Assembly: GCA_038501785.1 (NCBI GenBank)
Contig: JBAMJR010000195.1
Span: 2,370,501 to 2,434,500, forward strand
Reading direction: 5' to 3'
DNA from: Myoxocephalus aenaeus
Taxonomy: Eukaryota; Chordata; Actinopteri; Perciformes; Cottidae
DNA length: 64,000 nt
This document shows positions 14,201-27,298 of this stretch, one piece after another. Below the pieces are notes generated by a model that ran no database searches, was not told the DNA's origin, and saw only the letters and a list, made by a program, of their open reading frames with translations. Positions within the stretch are counted from its first letter, which is position 1, and each line of letters starts with the position of its first letter. The position numbers and the translations under genes are program-made.

Positions 14201-15978
14201 TCAAAGTACTCTGTCCCAAAAGAGATTGAAAAACTGAAACCCAAACTATGAATGGTATTCCTTGTTTTAAGAAGTAGTTAATCGCAAACAATTCCTTTTT
14301 TATGGGTATCCAAATAGTCAAATAGTGCCACATATCACAAATGATAGAATAACCTGGCAGAGCTCTCTACTGAATTGGCACTGAGATATTCCATTTTTAG
14401 ATTCCTGAGAGCAGTAGAGGTGCAACACCTGCTAAGAATTTCTGCATATGCATGAAAGGTCTGTCCACGCGAGAGAAACTGAACGTAAAACAAAGTCCTT
14501 CCAATGACATGATCTTTAAAAAAAGTGTATTTATTAATTAGGTTCCATAGTATATGAGGTGCCATACTGTAAATACATCAAATTAAAAAAAACAGCCAGC
14601 TTTCCAGATGTTTGTGGCAATGTCCAGCTCCTGGCTGCTGCAATGTGTGCCCCTGTAATGCCCCCATTTATTCTCTTTCTTTACTTTTCCTCACATATTA
14701 AAAATAGAGGAGATGACTGGACTGTAAATACCAATAAAGCACTAAAATAACTTCTGATCTACTTTACTTAATGGCTGCTGTTTAGTTATAGATGCAAGGC
14801 AATTTGCACATTTATATTGATGACACAGCTATCCCAAAAAACTAGATGCATGCAAATGAGATGACACAGTTGTTGAGGACAGATCTTGAGTTTATTTGGC
14901 CAAAATAATTTTGATGAGCTACATATGGCCTTGTTTTAAAGATGCTGTAATATCTATCCTGATGACCTGCTTTATTTTATTATATGCATTTTATTTTTGC
15001 AACGTTTTACGTCTATTTACTTTTCAACAGTTATAGCTCTGACACATTTAAGGATGGAGTGTCAAGTGCCTTTACAATTGTTATTTTATGGCTGCAGATA
15101 GAAGAAAAAAAAAGGAAACATTTCAACCTCAAGTCTGCAAAAATGTCACTCTCTGGCCTCACAACACAGAGCACACATGCCGAAAGCATTGCTTTCAGGG
15201 GGCTTACGTTGGACGCAATCACATGTGAAAGATTAGATAAATACATGCGGAAAAAACGACCAATACTAAAATGATGAAACTAATAACTGCACAACAGAAA
15301 GCAGCACTTGTTACTACACAAGGCATACGCTGGTCTAGTGATATGGTTCACTGCAGCACAATGAAAGTGTGAATGGCAGGAACTGAAAAAAAAAAAGCTT
15401 GTTCAAGAGGGATTTTGAGAATCAGCACTATGGGGGGCCCACATTCACAGCCCCATTCCATTGTTGAATGCTGTTCATCTAGCCAGCCACTAACAGCCAT
15501 ATCTCATGCGTCTATCATCACAACCCGGCTGTCTCTCGATCACAAAGGCAGATAGGCATTTCAACCTGTGGCCATGAAACACAATAACAAGGTATGATCT
15601 GACTAGGATTATTTTAGGCAAGATTATGAACAAACACACTATATACATTCTAATAAAAGGTGGTTGGTCCATTTATCTAGTTTGTTTAGGTATATGATCT
15701 TCCTGGGAACACTATGCAGTGCTGACTGGATCAATAAGTATTTTCTAATTATAGAACAGAGAGAACTTCTATCACAGCAACACACATCCTGCAAATGAGT
15801 GTTCATCTTTCAAAGCTGCAACGTGAAAATTTAATAAATTTGGAAAACACATTTTTAAAACTCGTACAAAAGTAACATTTGAAGGAATGTGTATTTTAAT
15901 TGGCCTGTAGCATGTATAATTAACATGAAGCACAACAAGAGTGCATGCATGGCACCATGAGCCGTTTGTATGAAAATA

Positions 15979-16021
15979 TATTTGATAAACTTGCAGATAT
16001 TATCTGCAAGTTTATCAAATA
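15979..16021. repeat. Perfect 43-bp palindrome
   Basis: The left arm 15979-15999 begins TATTTGATAAACTTGC. The right arm 16001-16021 is its exact reverse complement over 21 bp, with a single T between them. It lies in intron 1 of the spectrin gene and no transposon ends or target duplication are evident around it. Confidence 0.95.
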
Positions 16022-18266
16022 CAATGAAATGTATTTGTGTTACTCTCTCAGGAAGATTCAGTTTCATGTGTGGCAGATTATACATAAAAACATGAAGATG
16101 TCTGGGTAAGGCATGGAAGAGACAAAGAAACAATAACTGCACAATGGCTGATAAATTATTCCAAGTCCACAGTTTGTTTTAATGCACAATTACACAATGA
16201 TATTTTCCTTGTAATCTCCCCATTTGGTGTTTAGTCACATCACAGCGGGCCTCTGCAGCTAGATTTCAGCCACAGCTCCTAAGGGACTTCATACATTATT
16301 AAACATACTGTTTGTGGCCGACTTTAACCACACACCTAATGCTGCCTGCAGACAAAGCTCCATGAGCATCATTTCAACAACATGAACAGGAAGGGGGAGG
16401 CTATCATGTCGCCCTCTGGTGGTACCATTACAAGCTTAATGAAGCCACAGCTGGCTTCTCTGTGGGACTTTTGTGCAAATGTAACCCATTTATTTGATTT
16501 ATTCATTCTTAATTTGTTGTGTAAGAGTTACCACGTAGATTAGCTTTGTATTCAAAGAATCTAAAGTTAACATACTTTATAATTACATAATTCAATATGG
16601 CTCATCTGTGAATTATTTGAAAAAAAAAAAACTATGATGAACGTGTCAAGCTGTTTGAGTGGGTGAAACTGAAAAATGTAACCAAATCTCTTTAAAAACA
16701 CGTTTGACTTAATGCCGCCATATTAATGTTGTGACAATATTTTGGGGATGGCCATTGGTGATTTTTATAGAAAAATCCAGTCTAAACTACATAAAAGTGA
16801 TATAGTCTCTGAAATTTTTTTAGCAATGTGGATATGATGACCAAAACGGAGGAGGCTTTCAAGAGAAAATATATATATAAATATCACCACATAATTAAAA
16901 TCCTAGGCAACATGTTATTTCTTATCACAGTGCTGATTTGGTATCTGCATATCTCCCTGCTAAATAACAATGAAATAAATGGAAAAGAGACCATAGACAA
17001 ACCCTACATAGAAAATACAAAGATCCAAGTGGGAAATTGTGACACAGGAGTCATTAAATATGTATGGAAACAAATAAATGAAAGCAATAGACATGGGTAA
17101 ACATGAAATAAGTATAACCTAATTGCTTAAATTAGTAAGTAATTCATTTTGAATTGCTTGTTTAGTTGTCTACTTAAGTTAGGCATGTATCTATTTAAAA
17201 AAATATATACATTTAAGTGATATCATGTTGTCAAATCTACTCTTCCATATGATCCAGTTCCCTGGTCTCAAGGCAAGGAGGAGGAGGTATTGGGAGAAGG
17301 AGGAGGTGTTTTAAATGTAACAGAATGAACCACTGGCTTTCTATCCCATCTTCTAATATAGATGACAGCAATGTATTGCATTCAGCTTCCAATCAATGTA
17401 TAAATCAGTCACTGAATATAAAGTGGGCTGGAAACCTGATGTAAATTGTATTAAGAACCACTGACATAGGATAGTATGGCCCTCCTGTATTGGAGAGGCC
17501 ATATGTTTAGCTTCACAAAAAAGCCAAAGCTCCTACCAGTGAACACCTAGCGTTAACAATTGGTGTTCTAGCAATAAGAGTAGTTAAATTGCATCAATGT
17601 AGACGTTTTAGCCTAATAGGAGTTGGTTAAGGCTTTGCATGGAAGAGGGGCTCTCCACTTTGCACACGTCCCTCTACTCCTTAACTAATGTAATAGTGTT
17701 GCAGCTCTCGTTCTCATTCATCCTATAGATTTCATAAACCATTAACATATAATATACCATACTTTAAATATAACCCCTTATCTCCAATAACTAGACTAAT
17801 CTCAATCACGGGTGATAACTGCCATCTATTGCACACAATTATATATTTTTAAACGGGCTCATCAAGAATGACACTTAAATGTTAATGTCATTGCTATGCA
17901 CGCCCCTTGCCCATGTTTTTCCTTTTCTGCCAAAATAAAAAAAATGTCAATGGGCTGAGGTCTCTGGGCTATGAGACATGGTTCTTCTACACGTGGTAGC
18001 CGGCAAATGTCAGATCTCAATATGTGCAAAATAAGGAGGGATCGTCGTATAATGTTGTTGATGGGCATGGAGCAAACGCACGCGTTTCAAAACAACTTGT
18101 TCACTGGACTTTACTTTCAAGGCTATTTTGCTCGTAAGACAACCCTTTAACTTACTTTTACCTGATGCATCCCTGCTATGACTCACATTCTAGGCCAGGC
18201 AGGCACGCAGTATAAATCTCAGTCCTATCATAACATAGCCACACAGCCCACAATGTCGAAAGCAAC

Positions 18267-18290
18267 ACACACACACACACACACACACAG
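18267..18290. repeat. CA microsatellite
   Basis: A (CA)n tract of about 12 units, 0.5 kb inside the putative 5' exon of the spectrin gene. Confidence 0.85.
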
Positions 18291-18785
18291 CTTTACAAGA
18301 CGCCAGTACTTTCCCACATCTCGATGAAACACAAATTACAACCTGGCAATGCTCGGGTTGGTTTATTTGCAGATGTTAAATCGGAGATCCACATGCTGGT
18401 AGTTCTCAACACGCAGATACAATGTGGCTGCGTTTGACATCAGTTCAAACAAAGGCAAGAGGAGACAGACGTGCAGAGGGATATGGTTCCCAATCACTAA
18501 CGTGAGGCGCTGCAGCCAGACGGACTCCACAACCAGGCAGCTAACGAGCCGGAATTAAACATGAGTTCATTTCCACCAGCATCTCTTTCAGAGTTCCATT
18601 AAAGGCACTGGCTGCGATACAATAACGTCCGTTGTCTGTTGACTTGGCAGCTAATAGCAGACGCAAGCTAACAGCGTCCACCTGAACATCTCACTCCCAT
18701 TAGCTTTGTTATTAGTGGGTTAGCCTCCTGGTTAGATGGAAATAATAAGACACACACAAACACACAATAAATATATCACGCTTAC

Positions 18786-19035
18786 CCCTTATTTTGTCTT
18801 CTGTTACAGTGGCTGTCGATTATGTTACTAACGCGTCACCGTGCGCGATATTTCAGCAGACATGAAAAAGATCTTCCTTCGCTACCAGCGCGTGCGACAA
18901 TGCTAATTGAAAATTAACGGTTAAAAATCCAGGTAACGGTCAACGGCTCTCCTTTAAATCCGCATCTTTGAAAAAGACCGTTTCCTCCGCGCTGCTACTG
19001 GTGCAGCACGTTACGTTACGAAACCAGGCTCTTTT

Positions 19036-19068
<33 letters not shown>

Positions 19069-19260
19069 CTCGCTTTTACATAAAACGTTCAGCGGGGGAA
19101 GACAAAAATAAGCGATGAAAAGAGCCCGTTTTGAGGCAGGTACGAGACGGATATCCGCAGCAGCTTCTTCTTCTTCTTCTTCTTCTCCCCGCGGCCGAGC
19201 ATCAGAAGGGCCGTCTAATCTCACTCAGTCCCGCTGTCTATGCTCCCGTTCAACAGGGAG
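18786..19260 (-). promoter_or_regulatory. Probable 5' UTR exon and promoter of the beta-spectrin gene
   Basis: This region is richer in G, C and CpG than its surroundings (gcgcgat, agcgcgtgcgac, cccgcggccgagc). It contains a (TTC)n tract at 19163-19185 and a TA tract at 19039-19069. On the minus strand a good donor (AAGGG|GTAAGCG) falls at 18786, so a non-coding first exon could run from about 19250 to 18786 and splice to the exon at 8163. The position upstream of an ATG-bearing exon with a 5' acceptor requires such an exon somewhere. Placement here is inferred from composition and the donor; the transcription start is not known. Confidence 0.45.
19039..19069. repeat. TA-rich microsatellite
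   Basis: An alternating TA tract with one TTTA interruption, inside the putative spectrin promoter and 5' exon region. Confidence 0.8.
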
Positions 19261-21552
19261 AAGAAAGAAAAAGTGGACGTGGTGGTGGTAGTTAGGGGTG
19301 TGCGTAGGGGGGTGTGGGTGGGTGGGTGTGTGTGTGTGGGTGGGTGCTGACCCTTCACAGTCACATGAGAAGCACATTTTCAGTATTTCTCAACAATAAC
19401 TGCACATCGCTGAGAGGAAGATGCTCTGCCTCTTCTCTGGTGCTGTCCCTGGTGCTAAAACGGAAACGTGCACATGCCATTCAGTTTTCGTATCTCAAGA
19501 CCAGTTTTTGCTCGCAATCTGTTTATTAATTGAATGAGGGATATTCTACAAATGCAAGCATGGGAAATTCTGGTTTACATTGAATGCATCATCTTCAATC
19601 CACATGGGGTTGCAGCCAATTTGAGCATCTCACTGGCTGCCAAGGCTTTCAATTCTCCAGCTATCTCCTTTGTAACTGGTGACGATATATGAAAAAAAAG
19701 GGACTCAATATAGGATGACGTCTTCTCCTTGGATCCACCACATCAATGTCAGTGAAATCATTCATTTTTCCTGGTAGTTTATACATTTAACATGGTGCAT
19801 ATTATATCATATGAATACATTCCACTGCAGAATTACATTTTATGAATCCATTAAAACACCTCCCCCACATCAGCGCTTTCTATTGAGTCACAAATTCTAG
19901 AAATCAAAAACCGACGAACACCACAATCGTGATGTCTTTTTTTTCCAGGTTGGCCTCCATTCGTCTTAGCATTTTATCTCTGGGAACTGCTATTGCACTA
20001 AATTATTCCTGAGCACCTGGTTTGTGTGACATCAAGTAAGTCACCAAGATCTGGGTTATTCATAAAGCCCTGGAAGATCCTCATGCTAGAGAACCTCAAG
20101 ACCAGTGTTTTCCCCTCTGCTTTTCTCGGTTGCACGGTATAGTAATGTGAGCAGTGATTCGATGTTTACTGCAGTTGAGTTAGAAAAGATCCAGAGGGAC
20201 TAATTCGTGCTGGGGGTCTGTCAACAGGCCCTAAGGAAGGCACTCAAACTCTAACACCTAAATTATATGTGTATCTTTGTGTGCGCTGTCTGCATTGTGT
20301 TTGTCTCTCCACTCGGTGTGTATCTGTGCGCATGGGTGGTGCTGAACCAACAAAGTGGTAGTGGCGAGGGCTTTATGGGATGATGGGTCTCAGAGAGGTC
20401 TGAGCAGTTAGAAAAATAGCAAGCTATCATTATAAGCAGTAGTGGTAATGAAAACGCTCTGCTGTGTTGTTAGTGTGATTCCAGTATTTTGCATTTTTGC
20501 TGTGAGTGTATTATTGTAGTTGGATCTTTCCGATTGCAGCTATAGCATCAATGGTTGCAATCGATTTGCACTATCAACACATTTGAGCAAATTTGTCACT
20601 GCTCAAAAATGTGTATTTCACTCAGCACCTGCGTCAACAGACTAATTTCAGTTGGGTTGATGGACAGTTGAACTAAGGTGAGGGACGGATTAAAAGGGGA
20701 CCTTGTACCTCAAAGATAACGCTGGTGCTGACTTTTAAGCCTCATCAGCCAGATTTCTGAGATCAATCCTATTGGCTAAGCTTGATAACATACACTCAAA
20801 TTAAATGAGGGTGTGTTGAGCAACAACATTAACCATTATCTGCCCCAGCAATGCTGCTCAGGGGACAGCTGGTCAGATCGTGGTTGTTATGAGCAGAATG
20901 TGTGAAACAGAGACCAGAGTATAAAAAAATGGATAACTGCTGATGGAGAAACAACCCTGATTAAGATAAGGTTAGATAATAGTTTTCAAAGATTTTGAAT
21001 TACAATTAGTTTACAGACGTTTTTAGATTTGGTTTTAGTGGACATTGTTGACTTGTTTATAATCTGTCAGATGAAATGAGACTATGTAACAAGGCTTTTC
21101 TTCTACATTCAGTCATTTAACTTGGAGAGCTTAATTACACCCTATTGATGAAAACAATTACAAGTTACAGTATGTTCCTGCAAATGTGGAATTTGTAGAA
21201 ACATCACATACGCATGCGACTTTCAACTCTCTATCATTGTATTTGCTAACGTGAACCTCCCACATAAAATGACATTACCCAGATAAAGTTTTTTGTAAAT
21301 CCAAACATTACAAACACTGAAAATGTGGAAGAAAGATATTTCTACTATTGTAGTTTAACATAAACAAACACATGATATTGCAATGCTGACAATTCTCAGC
21401 TGTATATTTCAGTTAGTCACTGGAACCTGATATATTTTGTTTTTTGTTAACATGTACTTTAATTTTACGTTGACCTTATTTTACTCTTCAGTGACACTGA
21501 TTAGAATTCATATCTGACATTTATTTTGTTTATCTAACTGTCAAATTGTTTT

Positions 21553-21581
21553 ATCTAATATAATCATATTGATTATATTAG
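21553..21581. repeat. Short inverted repeat
   Basis: The arms TCTAATATAATCA and TGATTATATTAGA are exact reverse complements around a 3-base spacer. The sequence is AT-only apart from its ends, so it may be chance in an AT-rich setting. Confidence 0.7.
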
Positions 21582-24500
21582 ATTAAACATAATATAATCT
21601 GAGCAATACAAATTAAAAACGTTACATTTATGGTTTATGTCCGTCTGGTACAAACTCTCCTATTTAAAAGTAGACAAACTCCAGGTCAGGTGGCTTCGCA
21701 TTTTACTTCTTGAAGGTTACAGTCCAGACACTGTACAGGCATGTAAAAGCTAAAAGAAAGACACCAGGGATAAAAAAAAAAAAAAAATCTGTAATTTGAG
21801 CTGTGGGTATGTGTTATAGCACGCACACACACAACCTGTTTACACCCCCGGCCCCAGACCCCACCCCAGCAGAGAGCTCATCCACAATCCACCATGACAA
21901 AGAGAAAGAGCTGAGTGCAGGATATAGGGCTGCCAGAGTGGGCCCAGCACAGTGCTTTCTGCAGATTGCAGCAGTTTGAGCTAAACCCCCTCTCTGTCTG
22001 CTCTATAGACGAGACCTGTGAGGGTGGGGTCATCATTAGTGTGTGCAGTGACCAGGGTGGAGTTGGAGGGGCTTGCGTTTGGTAAAGTTGGTGTGATTGT
22101 ATAGCTTCACAGCCGGGTGGACATGATCTCTATTATTCCCCCCCTCCCAGCACAATGTGACTGATATTCCCAGCCTTAAATCTGAATCGCATGACTCCAA
22201 TCCGGGTAAAGGTGGGGGTCTCTGTGCTGATCTTAAATAAAGTGTCCGAGGCTGGGAGAGACACAAGTTTAAAGAAGCACAATTTAAAATCAACCCTGCT
22301 GTTCCTTCTATAACTTATACAGTTGTACTTATTACCGGTTAGATTACAATAGATCTGAACCCTGTTTTAAAAGTATAATTCATCTTTAAATGTTTTGTTT
22401 GCCTTTTATTTGACCCCTTGTTACGCCCCCTGATTTAACTCCGCCCTCTCGCTGTCTGATTGTTGCAGATCTGGTGCACCTGGTGCAGCGCCACCTGAGA
22501 GACATCAAGCAATCAGTGGGCTGGAGATATAGACACCCGGATCCAGTGCTCTCCCTCTCTTCCTCTCTGAGCTGCGAGAGGGTGGACCTGTGGGTTGTAT
22601 GGTGCCTGAGTGCAGGCTACTATTGATATCATTTTGGTGGAAGCTGTGTAGGGGTTCTCTGCCTTTTTTTTGTTGTCACTTCTGAGTTATAGTTGACATT
22701 GTTAGTGAGACTTTATCTATTGATAAAACTTCAAATGGAAAAGCTTCTCTTTAGTGTCTGTTCCGCCTATTTGTTCGGCACAGGCTCACGTAGAAAATCT
22801 ACCATTAATTAGTTTTACAAATCAAATACTGTATATCAAGGAATCCATTGAAAAAAGGCTTCTCAAGCACAAAGATGTAAGGAAGGGGCCGGTTGAATTG
22901 AGAAATCTGAATTCAACAGCTCCCCTCTTTTCTTTCCACACTGTAAAAATCAACCATTGCAATGGCTTATTCTGGTTATCGGACTTATAGATGCAGTGAC
23001 TCAATATTTAATATATACTCAATATACTGTATATTCAATATTTAGATGTGAAATAGGCATGTAATTACAAAACGACATCCTTATGCTGTGCTATGTCACA
23101 TGTTTCTCCCCCTAAACTCCAAAGACAACCGACACGGTGTTTCGCCAACTAAGAAGAACGTTTCGTAACGCAGTCAACCGCCACCGGTACCCTGTGGGTT
23201 ATAGTTCGGTCAGTGTGACCTACTAAAATATATTTATACCTCTCCAACCACTCGTTTCAGTCTACTCCCAAGGACAATGTGCTATTTCTGTTTTGCTTCT
23301 TTCTCTCTCTCTCCAATCCTTTTTCTTATATCTCTTTCTCCCTAAACTAGTTGCTGGAGGTCACCCTGCTGTTCCAGTTATTATTATACAATAGTTCGAC
23401 AGAATGAAACCAGGACAGTGAGGAGCTGTGGTGCCAATATGGTGCAACGTGACTCACTGAGCTCACAGGACGAGGACCATCTATAGAGACAGACAGACAG
23501 CTTTGTGAGTTATTGCACCTGTTTTCAGCAGACGAGATGTTTCTCATACAGTTAACATGACTCACATGATAACATTGTAGGTTCATTCACTTGATGCTTG
23601 AGAGCTGAGGGTGTTGTGAAAGCAATACTTGAGTCTGTACTGGGTTTTTGTTTGTTGATATTTTCTTTATCTTTTTGGCACATTGCACAGGGCAGTGAGC
23701 AATCAAAGCGTGGCGACAATGCTTAATGATTTCATGAGCACTGTTTATACGGTATGATCAAATTGTGTATATACTATGACCACATAGATGTGTCTGTACA
23801 TGTCTGAGTATAATCAAACAGGTGGACATGTTGTGAAAGTTATTGTCCTGAACAATTTCATAGTTTTACAACAAAAGAACTTAAGCAGTAAATCGATAAA
23901 ACTGATTAATCCTGAAAGGCACTTGTATTTTAAATGAAGAAATAAAACATATACTGTATGTTTCCTTCACTGATTTGAAATGAATAAACATGAGCATGAA
24001 TGATGCATTTACTGTACCAGAGATGACTACACTGTAGTGCAGACATGGTGGTGGTGTCGACCCCGTTATATTGATGGAAAGCATATTCAGTACTTACAGA
24101 TGTACAAGCAGCCCCCTCTAGTGGAAAGGTCTTGTGGATCATTTTACTCACACATAGTGTGATATATTGATTTTGTTAAATGTTTGTTGGAAAACATCCA
24201 TTAAAGCAATAACGCCTAAATAAGTTAAACCCTACACTGGAGGACCAAATGTGTGACACCGCTAGTATTGTGTAGAAGACAATGTTGATAAACGGTCTGT
24301 ACTCGCACTTCAAATGTCTCCGTCTTGCTGCAAACAATCGGCACCACCCTCATTGATATGTATCCTCTATTCTGTTATGCTCCAACACGCTGCAAGAACA
24401 GGCAATTAAAAGGATTTATGTTTTGTTTTATGTCTCAATGGAAGGACTTTATAATAGTGAATGCTGTTCTTCACCTTCAGTTTGTTTTCCGTATCTTTAC

Positions 24501-24751
24501 AAATGATGCATATGGGGGGGTTACACTACTATCCAATAAATACATTTGTAAAAAAAGCACTCTGAGAGGTTTGGCAAGATAGACACCCATCCATCCACTT
24601 AGAAGACCGACACAGCAGTACCACATACTTATGATATGACTATACAGTATCTTGAGGGTTGGTTCGCTTCCTTCGGTTACCTATTACACATTTCCCATAA
24701 ATTATTGCAACATAATGGACTCACCCAAAAAAAAAGCCCTGAAGGACCAAA

Positions 24752-25087
24752 TTTTAGCAACAAAATAGAAATACATTGTGGATACAAAAGAGCCAAGGAG
24801 TTGCGTCATGAAGATTATATCATCTCACCATATTACAGCTAATTCATATAAATAGAATGTAATTTAGTTTGTATTTTGAGCGCTCTATATGATAATGTAT
24901 TGAGGTAATTTAGATTTGACTATGATAAATAAATACATTTGGAAAAAAAGTCAGTTCATAGCATGCCATAAAAATATCATATACTATAAAAAATGTAATT
25001 ACAAAGTTTTGCCACGGTTTTATGTTTCTAGTGTCTCCCCTCACCAGTTGTGGCAATATGAGATGAGAGGATAACCAAAACACTTTT
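24752..25087 (+). repeat. Dispersed direct repeat, copy 1 (336 bp)
   Basis: The segment starts TTTTAGCAACAAAAT and ends near CCAAAACACTTTTA. It matches 25781-26119 in the same orientation over its whole length, with long identical blocks (for example AATTACAAAGTTTTGCCACG) and scattered substitutions and small indels; by eye about 85-90% identical. No terminal inverted repeats or coding potential are evident. It could be a local duplication or two copies of an unclassified repeat. Confidence 0.88.
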
Positions 25088-25317
25088 ATCAAGAATTTCA
25101 TCAATATGCAACATTAAGAATAAAAAGGCAATTCAAATAAAACAAATTAAACTCTTAGATTGGATGCATTTATCATTTAATTCTGAGATAAATTAAACTG
25201 TTTTAGATAACAGCACTTACACACACACTGTTCCTGCATCTTTATTTGACTTCTGTGGCTGCATGTCATCTGTTTTGTCATCCTGAGACTGTCAAAAAAC
25301 AATTAGACAAAAATAAT

Positions 25318-25680
25318 CAGGAAAAACCAGAGGAGGAGCTGAGGGAAGAGCTTGAAAATGGGTAACGGGATGAGTCAGAGTAAAAACTAGAGGAGGGGGC
25401 TGGCGAGAAGCTTGGATAAGTGGTACAGGATCAGCCAGAAAAAAAATAAAAGAGAAGGAGGGTGAGGAGGCAGGGGATAGTTATGAGAGGAGCTTGGAGA
25501 CCACTTTGAGGATGAGGAAGAGTATACAAACTAGAGGAAGAGGAAGTAGAGAAAAGGGTAGGAGATGACCTTAGGGAGTAGCTTCAGTGAAAAATACAGA
25601 GGGAGTCAGGGGAGAGTTTGGTATAGATTAGTGGAGAGTCTGAGGTGTAGAATGGGGTAACCTGGAGCCTGGGGAGGAAC
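25318..25680 (+). repeat. Purine-rich, degenerate GA/GAGGA tract
   Basis: The + strand is strongly purine-biased, with recurring AGGAGGAGCTGAGG-, GAGAAGCTTGG- and GAGGAGCTTGGAG-like units of irregular spacing. This suggests a degenerate minisatellite. It separates the two copies of the 0.34 kb direct repeat. No splice-supported reading frame was found. Confidence 0.6.
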
Positions 25681-25780
25681 TGCTGGAGCGGGCTGATACT
25701 GGTACCCTTCACACTATCATCGTTGTGCTGCCACGTGGTTATGCCAATAAAGCAACGTTGCTTAAATTAAACTTTTTGTA

Positions 25781-26119
25781 TTTTAGCAACAAAATGGAAA
25801 TACATTTTGGATGCAAAAGAGCCAAGGAGTTGCGTCATCAGGATTATATGATCTCACCATATTACAGTAATTCCTATAAATAGAATGTGTTTTATTTTTT
25901 ATTTTGAGCTCTCTATATGATAATGTCTCGAGGTAACTTAGATTGAACGCTGGATCAATAAATTAAATTGGATAAAAAGTCAGTTTATAGCATGCCATAG
26001 AAATGTCATATACTAAAAAATCTAATTACAAAGTTTTGCCACGGTTTTATGTTTCTAGTGTCTCCCCTCACCTGTTGTGGCAATATGAGATGGGAGGACT
26101 CCAAACCAAACCACTTTTA
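25781..26119 (+). repeat. Dispersed direct repeat, copy 2 (339 bp)
   Basis: This is the second copy of the repeat described at 24752-25087, in direct orientation about 1.03 kb downstream. It differs by substitutions and indels but keeps both ends, which makes the unit boundaries fairly clear. Confidence 0.88.
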
Positions 26120-26224
26120 ATTTACACAACCAACTGAGCTCGCATTAGACCACAAAAATACTTAAAAACACGTCAATCACTTTGGTCACTTTAATCACTT
26201 GAACTGGTGTAATATAAATACATT

Positions 26225-26425
26225 TTAAATACATTTTGATTCTGTCTGTATATGTAATACTGCTATTGTGGATACTGTTTTATTACTGTTTATTTATATT
26301 ACTTTTTATTTTATTTTATTTTATTTACTATATGTCTCTTGTGTTTTACCTGTCTGCTGCTGTAATCCTGCAATTTCCCCACTGCGGGACTAATAAAGGA
26401 TTATCTTATGTTATCTTTATCAAGA
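26225..26425 (+). mobile_element. Non-LTR retroelement 3' tail, copy A
   Basis: The end reads GCTGTAATCCTGCAATTTCC, then CCACTGCGGGACTAATAAAG and GATTATCTTATGTTATCTT. The same ending occurs inverted at 29764-29940. T-rich runs with TTATTTATATTACTTTTTATT precede it in both. The conserved 3' end and reiterated TTATCTTA terminus suit a truncated LINE or SINE copy. I recall this ending as very common in fish genomes but cannot name the family firmly. Confidence 0.65.
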
Positions 26426-27156
26426 ACCTATTTTGAATGAGCCGCCAAATGTATATATACACACATCCACATACTAGTCTGCCTAACATGCTTATCCATC
26501 CATCGAACTAGGAGGCTTGTCATTGGCTGAGAAGACGAGCGTCAAACCTACGTACACACGCTGCGGTACCAGTCTCTACGTCTACGATGAGACGTTTAGG
26601 GAACGGGTCGAGTGTACATCCAATATTACTATCTCCATTCTTACAGTAAGTATCCCGTGTAAATTAATCTAACTATATACGTTATGTTACTTTTGTCTCA
26701 CATGCATTATTCATGGGGATACATTTTTCATAAAACAATATATTTCATCCAAATTCACTTTGCATGTCACACTTAAGGAACTTTCAGTGGATGTTTCTGT
26801 AAAGTGTTTTTCAGCATTTCCATCAAAACATGATGAACTGAATTAATGCAATGGCTGATTGGAATTTTAAAAGAAATGTAGGCTATTTCGGTCAAACATT
26901 AAACCTTAATCAAAACAAAATAATGGAAAATAGCCCACTTTTGGGACATATAATACAATTACAAATTAAAATAAATACACAGGAAAATAAATTGATTGCC
27001 TCCAAGTCTGTAGTAATGAATATCTCTGCCTCGAAGTGATGAAGAACACCGCATACTTTTGCGGTTGTAACGTTCACAAAGTTATTTCGGAATTACGACT
27101 TTTACGAGGAGCTCTTGAAGTGCTCCAATGTCTGCGCGCTGATCCATCTCAATGAG

Positions 27157-27157
<1 letters not shown>

Positions 27158-27195
<38 letters not shown>

Positions 27196-27214
27196 GGTGT
27201 GTGTGTGGGTGTGT
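27158..27214. repeat. GT microsatellite upstream of the carrier start
   Basis: A (GT)n tract with GGGG interruptions about 90-140 bp upstream of the carrier ATG, probably in or next to the promoter or 5' UTR. An upstream ATG at 27258 opens a 7-codon reading frame (stop at 27279) just before the main start, which might dampen translation. Confidence 0.85.
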
Positions 27215-27298
27215 ACAGTTAATGAGAAGAGAGAACGCGGCTGAGCAGCGCTCTGCCATGACGGACAGGTCGGGCTGGTAGCAGGCCTGATCCCCGCG

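Larger units (their letters stand above)
8164..18785 (-). other. Intron 1 of the beta-spectrin gene
   Basis: This is about 10.6 kb between the first coding exon and the probable 5' UTR exon. I recognise no coding exon. Contents seen are CA microsatellites (8557-8622, 11175-11200, 18267-18290), a 43-bp perfect palindrome (15979-16021), a CTCF-like GCCCTCTGGTGG site (16410-16421) and otherwise unique AT-rich DNA. The open frames of 60-130 codons show no recognisable domains. Confidence 0.6.
19261..27298. other. Intergenic region between divergent spectrin and carrier genes
   Basis: No coding exon is supported over about 8 kb. It begins with a GT/GGGT-rich stretch (19290-19345). It includes GC-richer islands around 21840-22110 and 22430-22640, the diverged direct repeat pair at 24752-25087 and 25781-26119 with a purine-rich spacer, and a retroelement tail near 26225-26420. 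The last 150 bp before the carrier start contain a GT microsatellite. The spectrin promoter faces left and the carrier faces right, so regulatory DNA of both may lie here. Confidence 0.5.

Noticed and set aside
22430..22640. Possible LTR or retroelement leader (CACCTGGTGCAGCGCCACCT region)
   Set aside because: GC-rich and repeat-like to the eye, but no paired LTR, primer-binding site or coding part was found.
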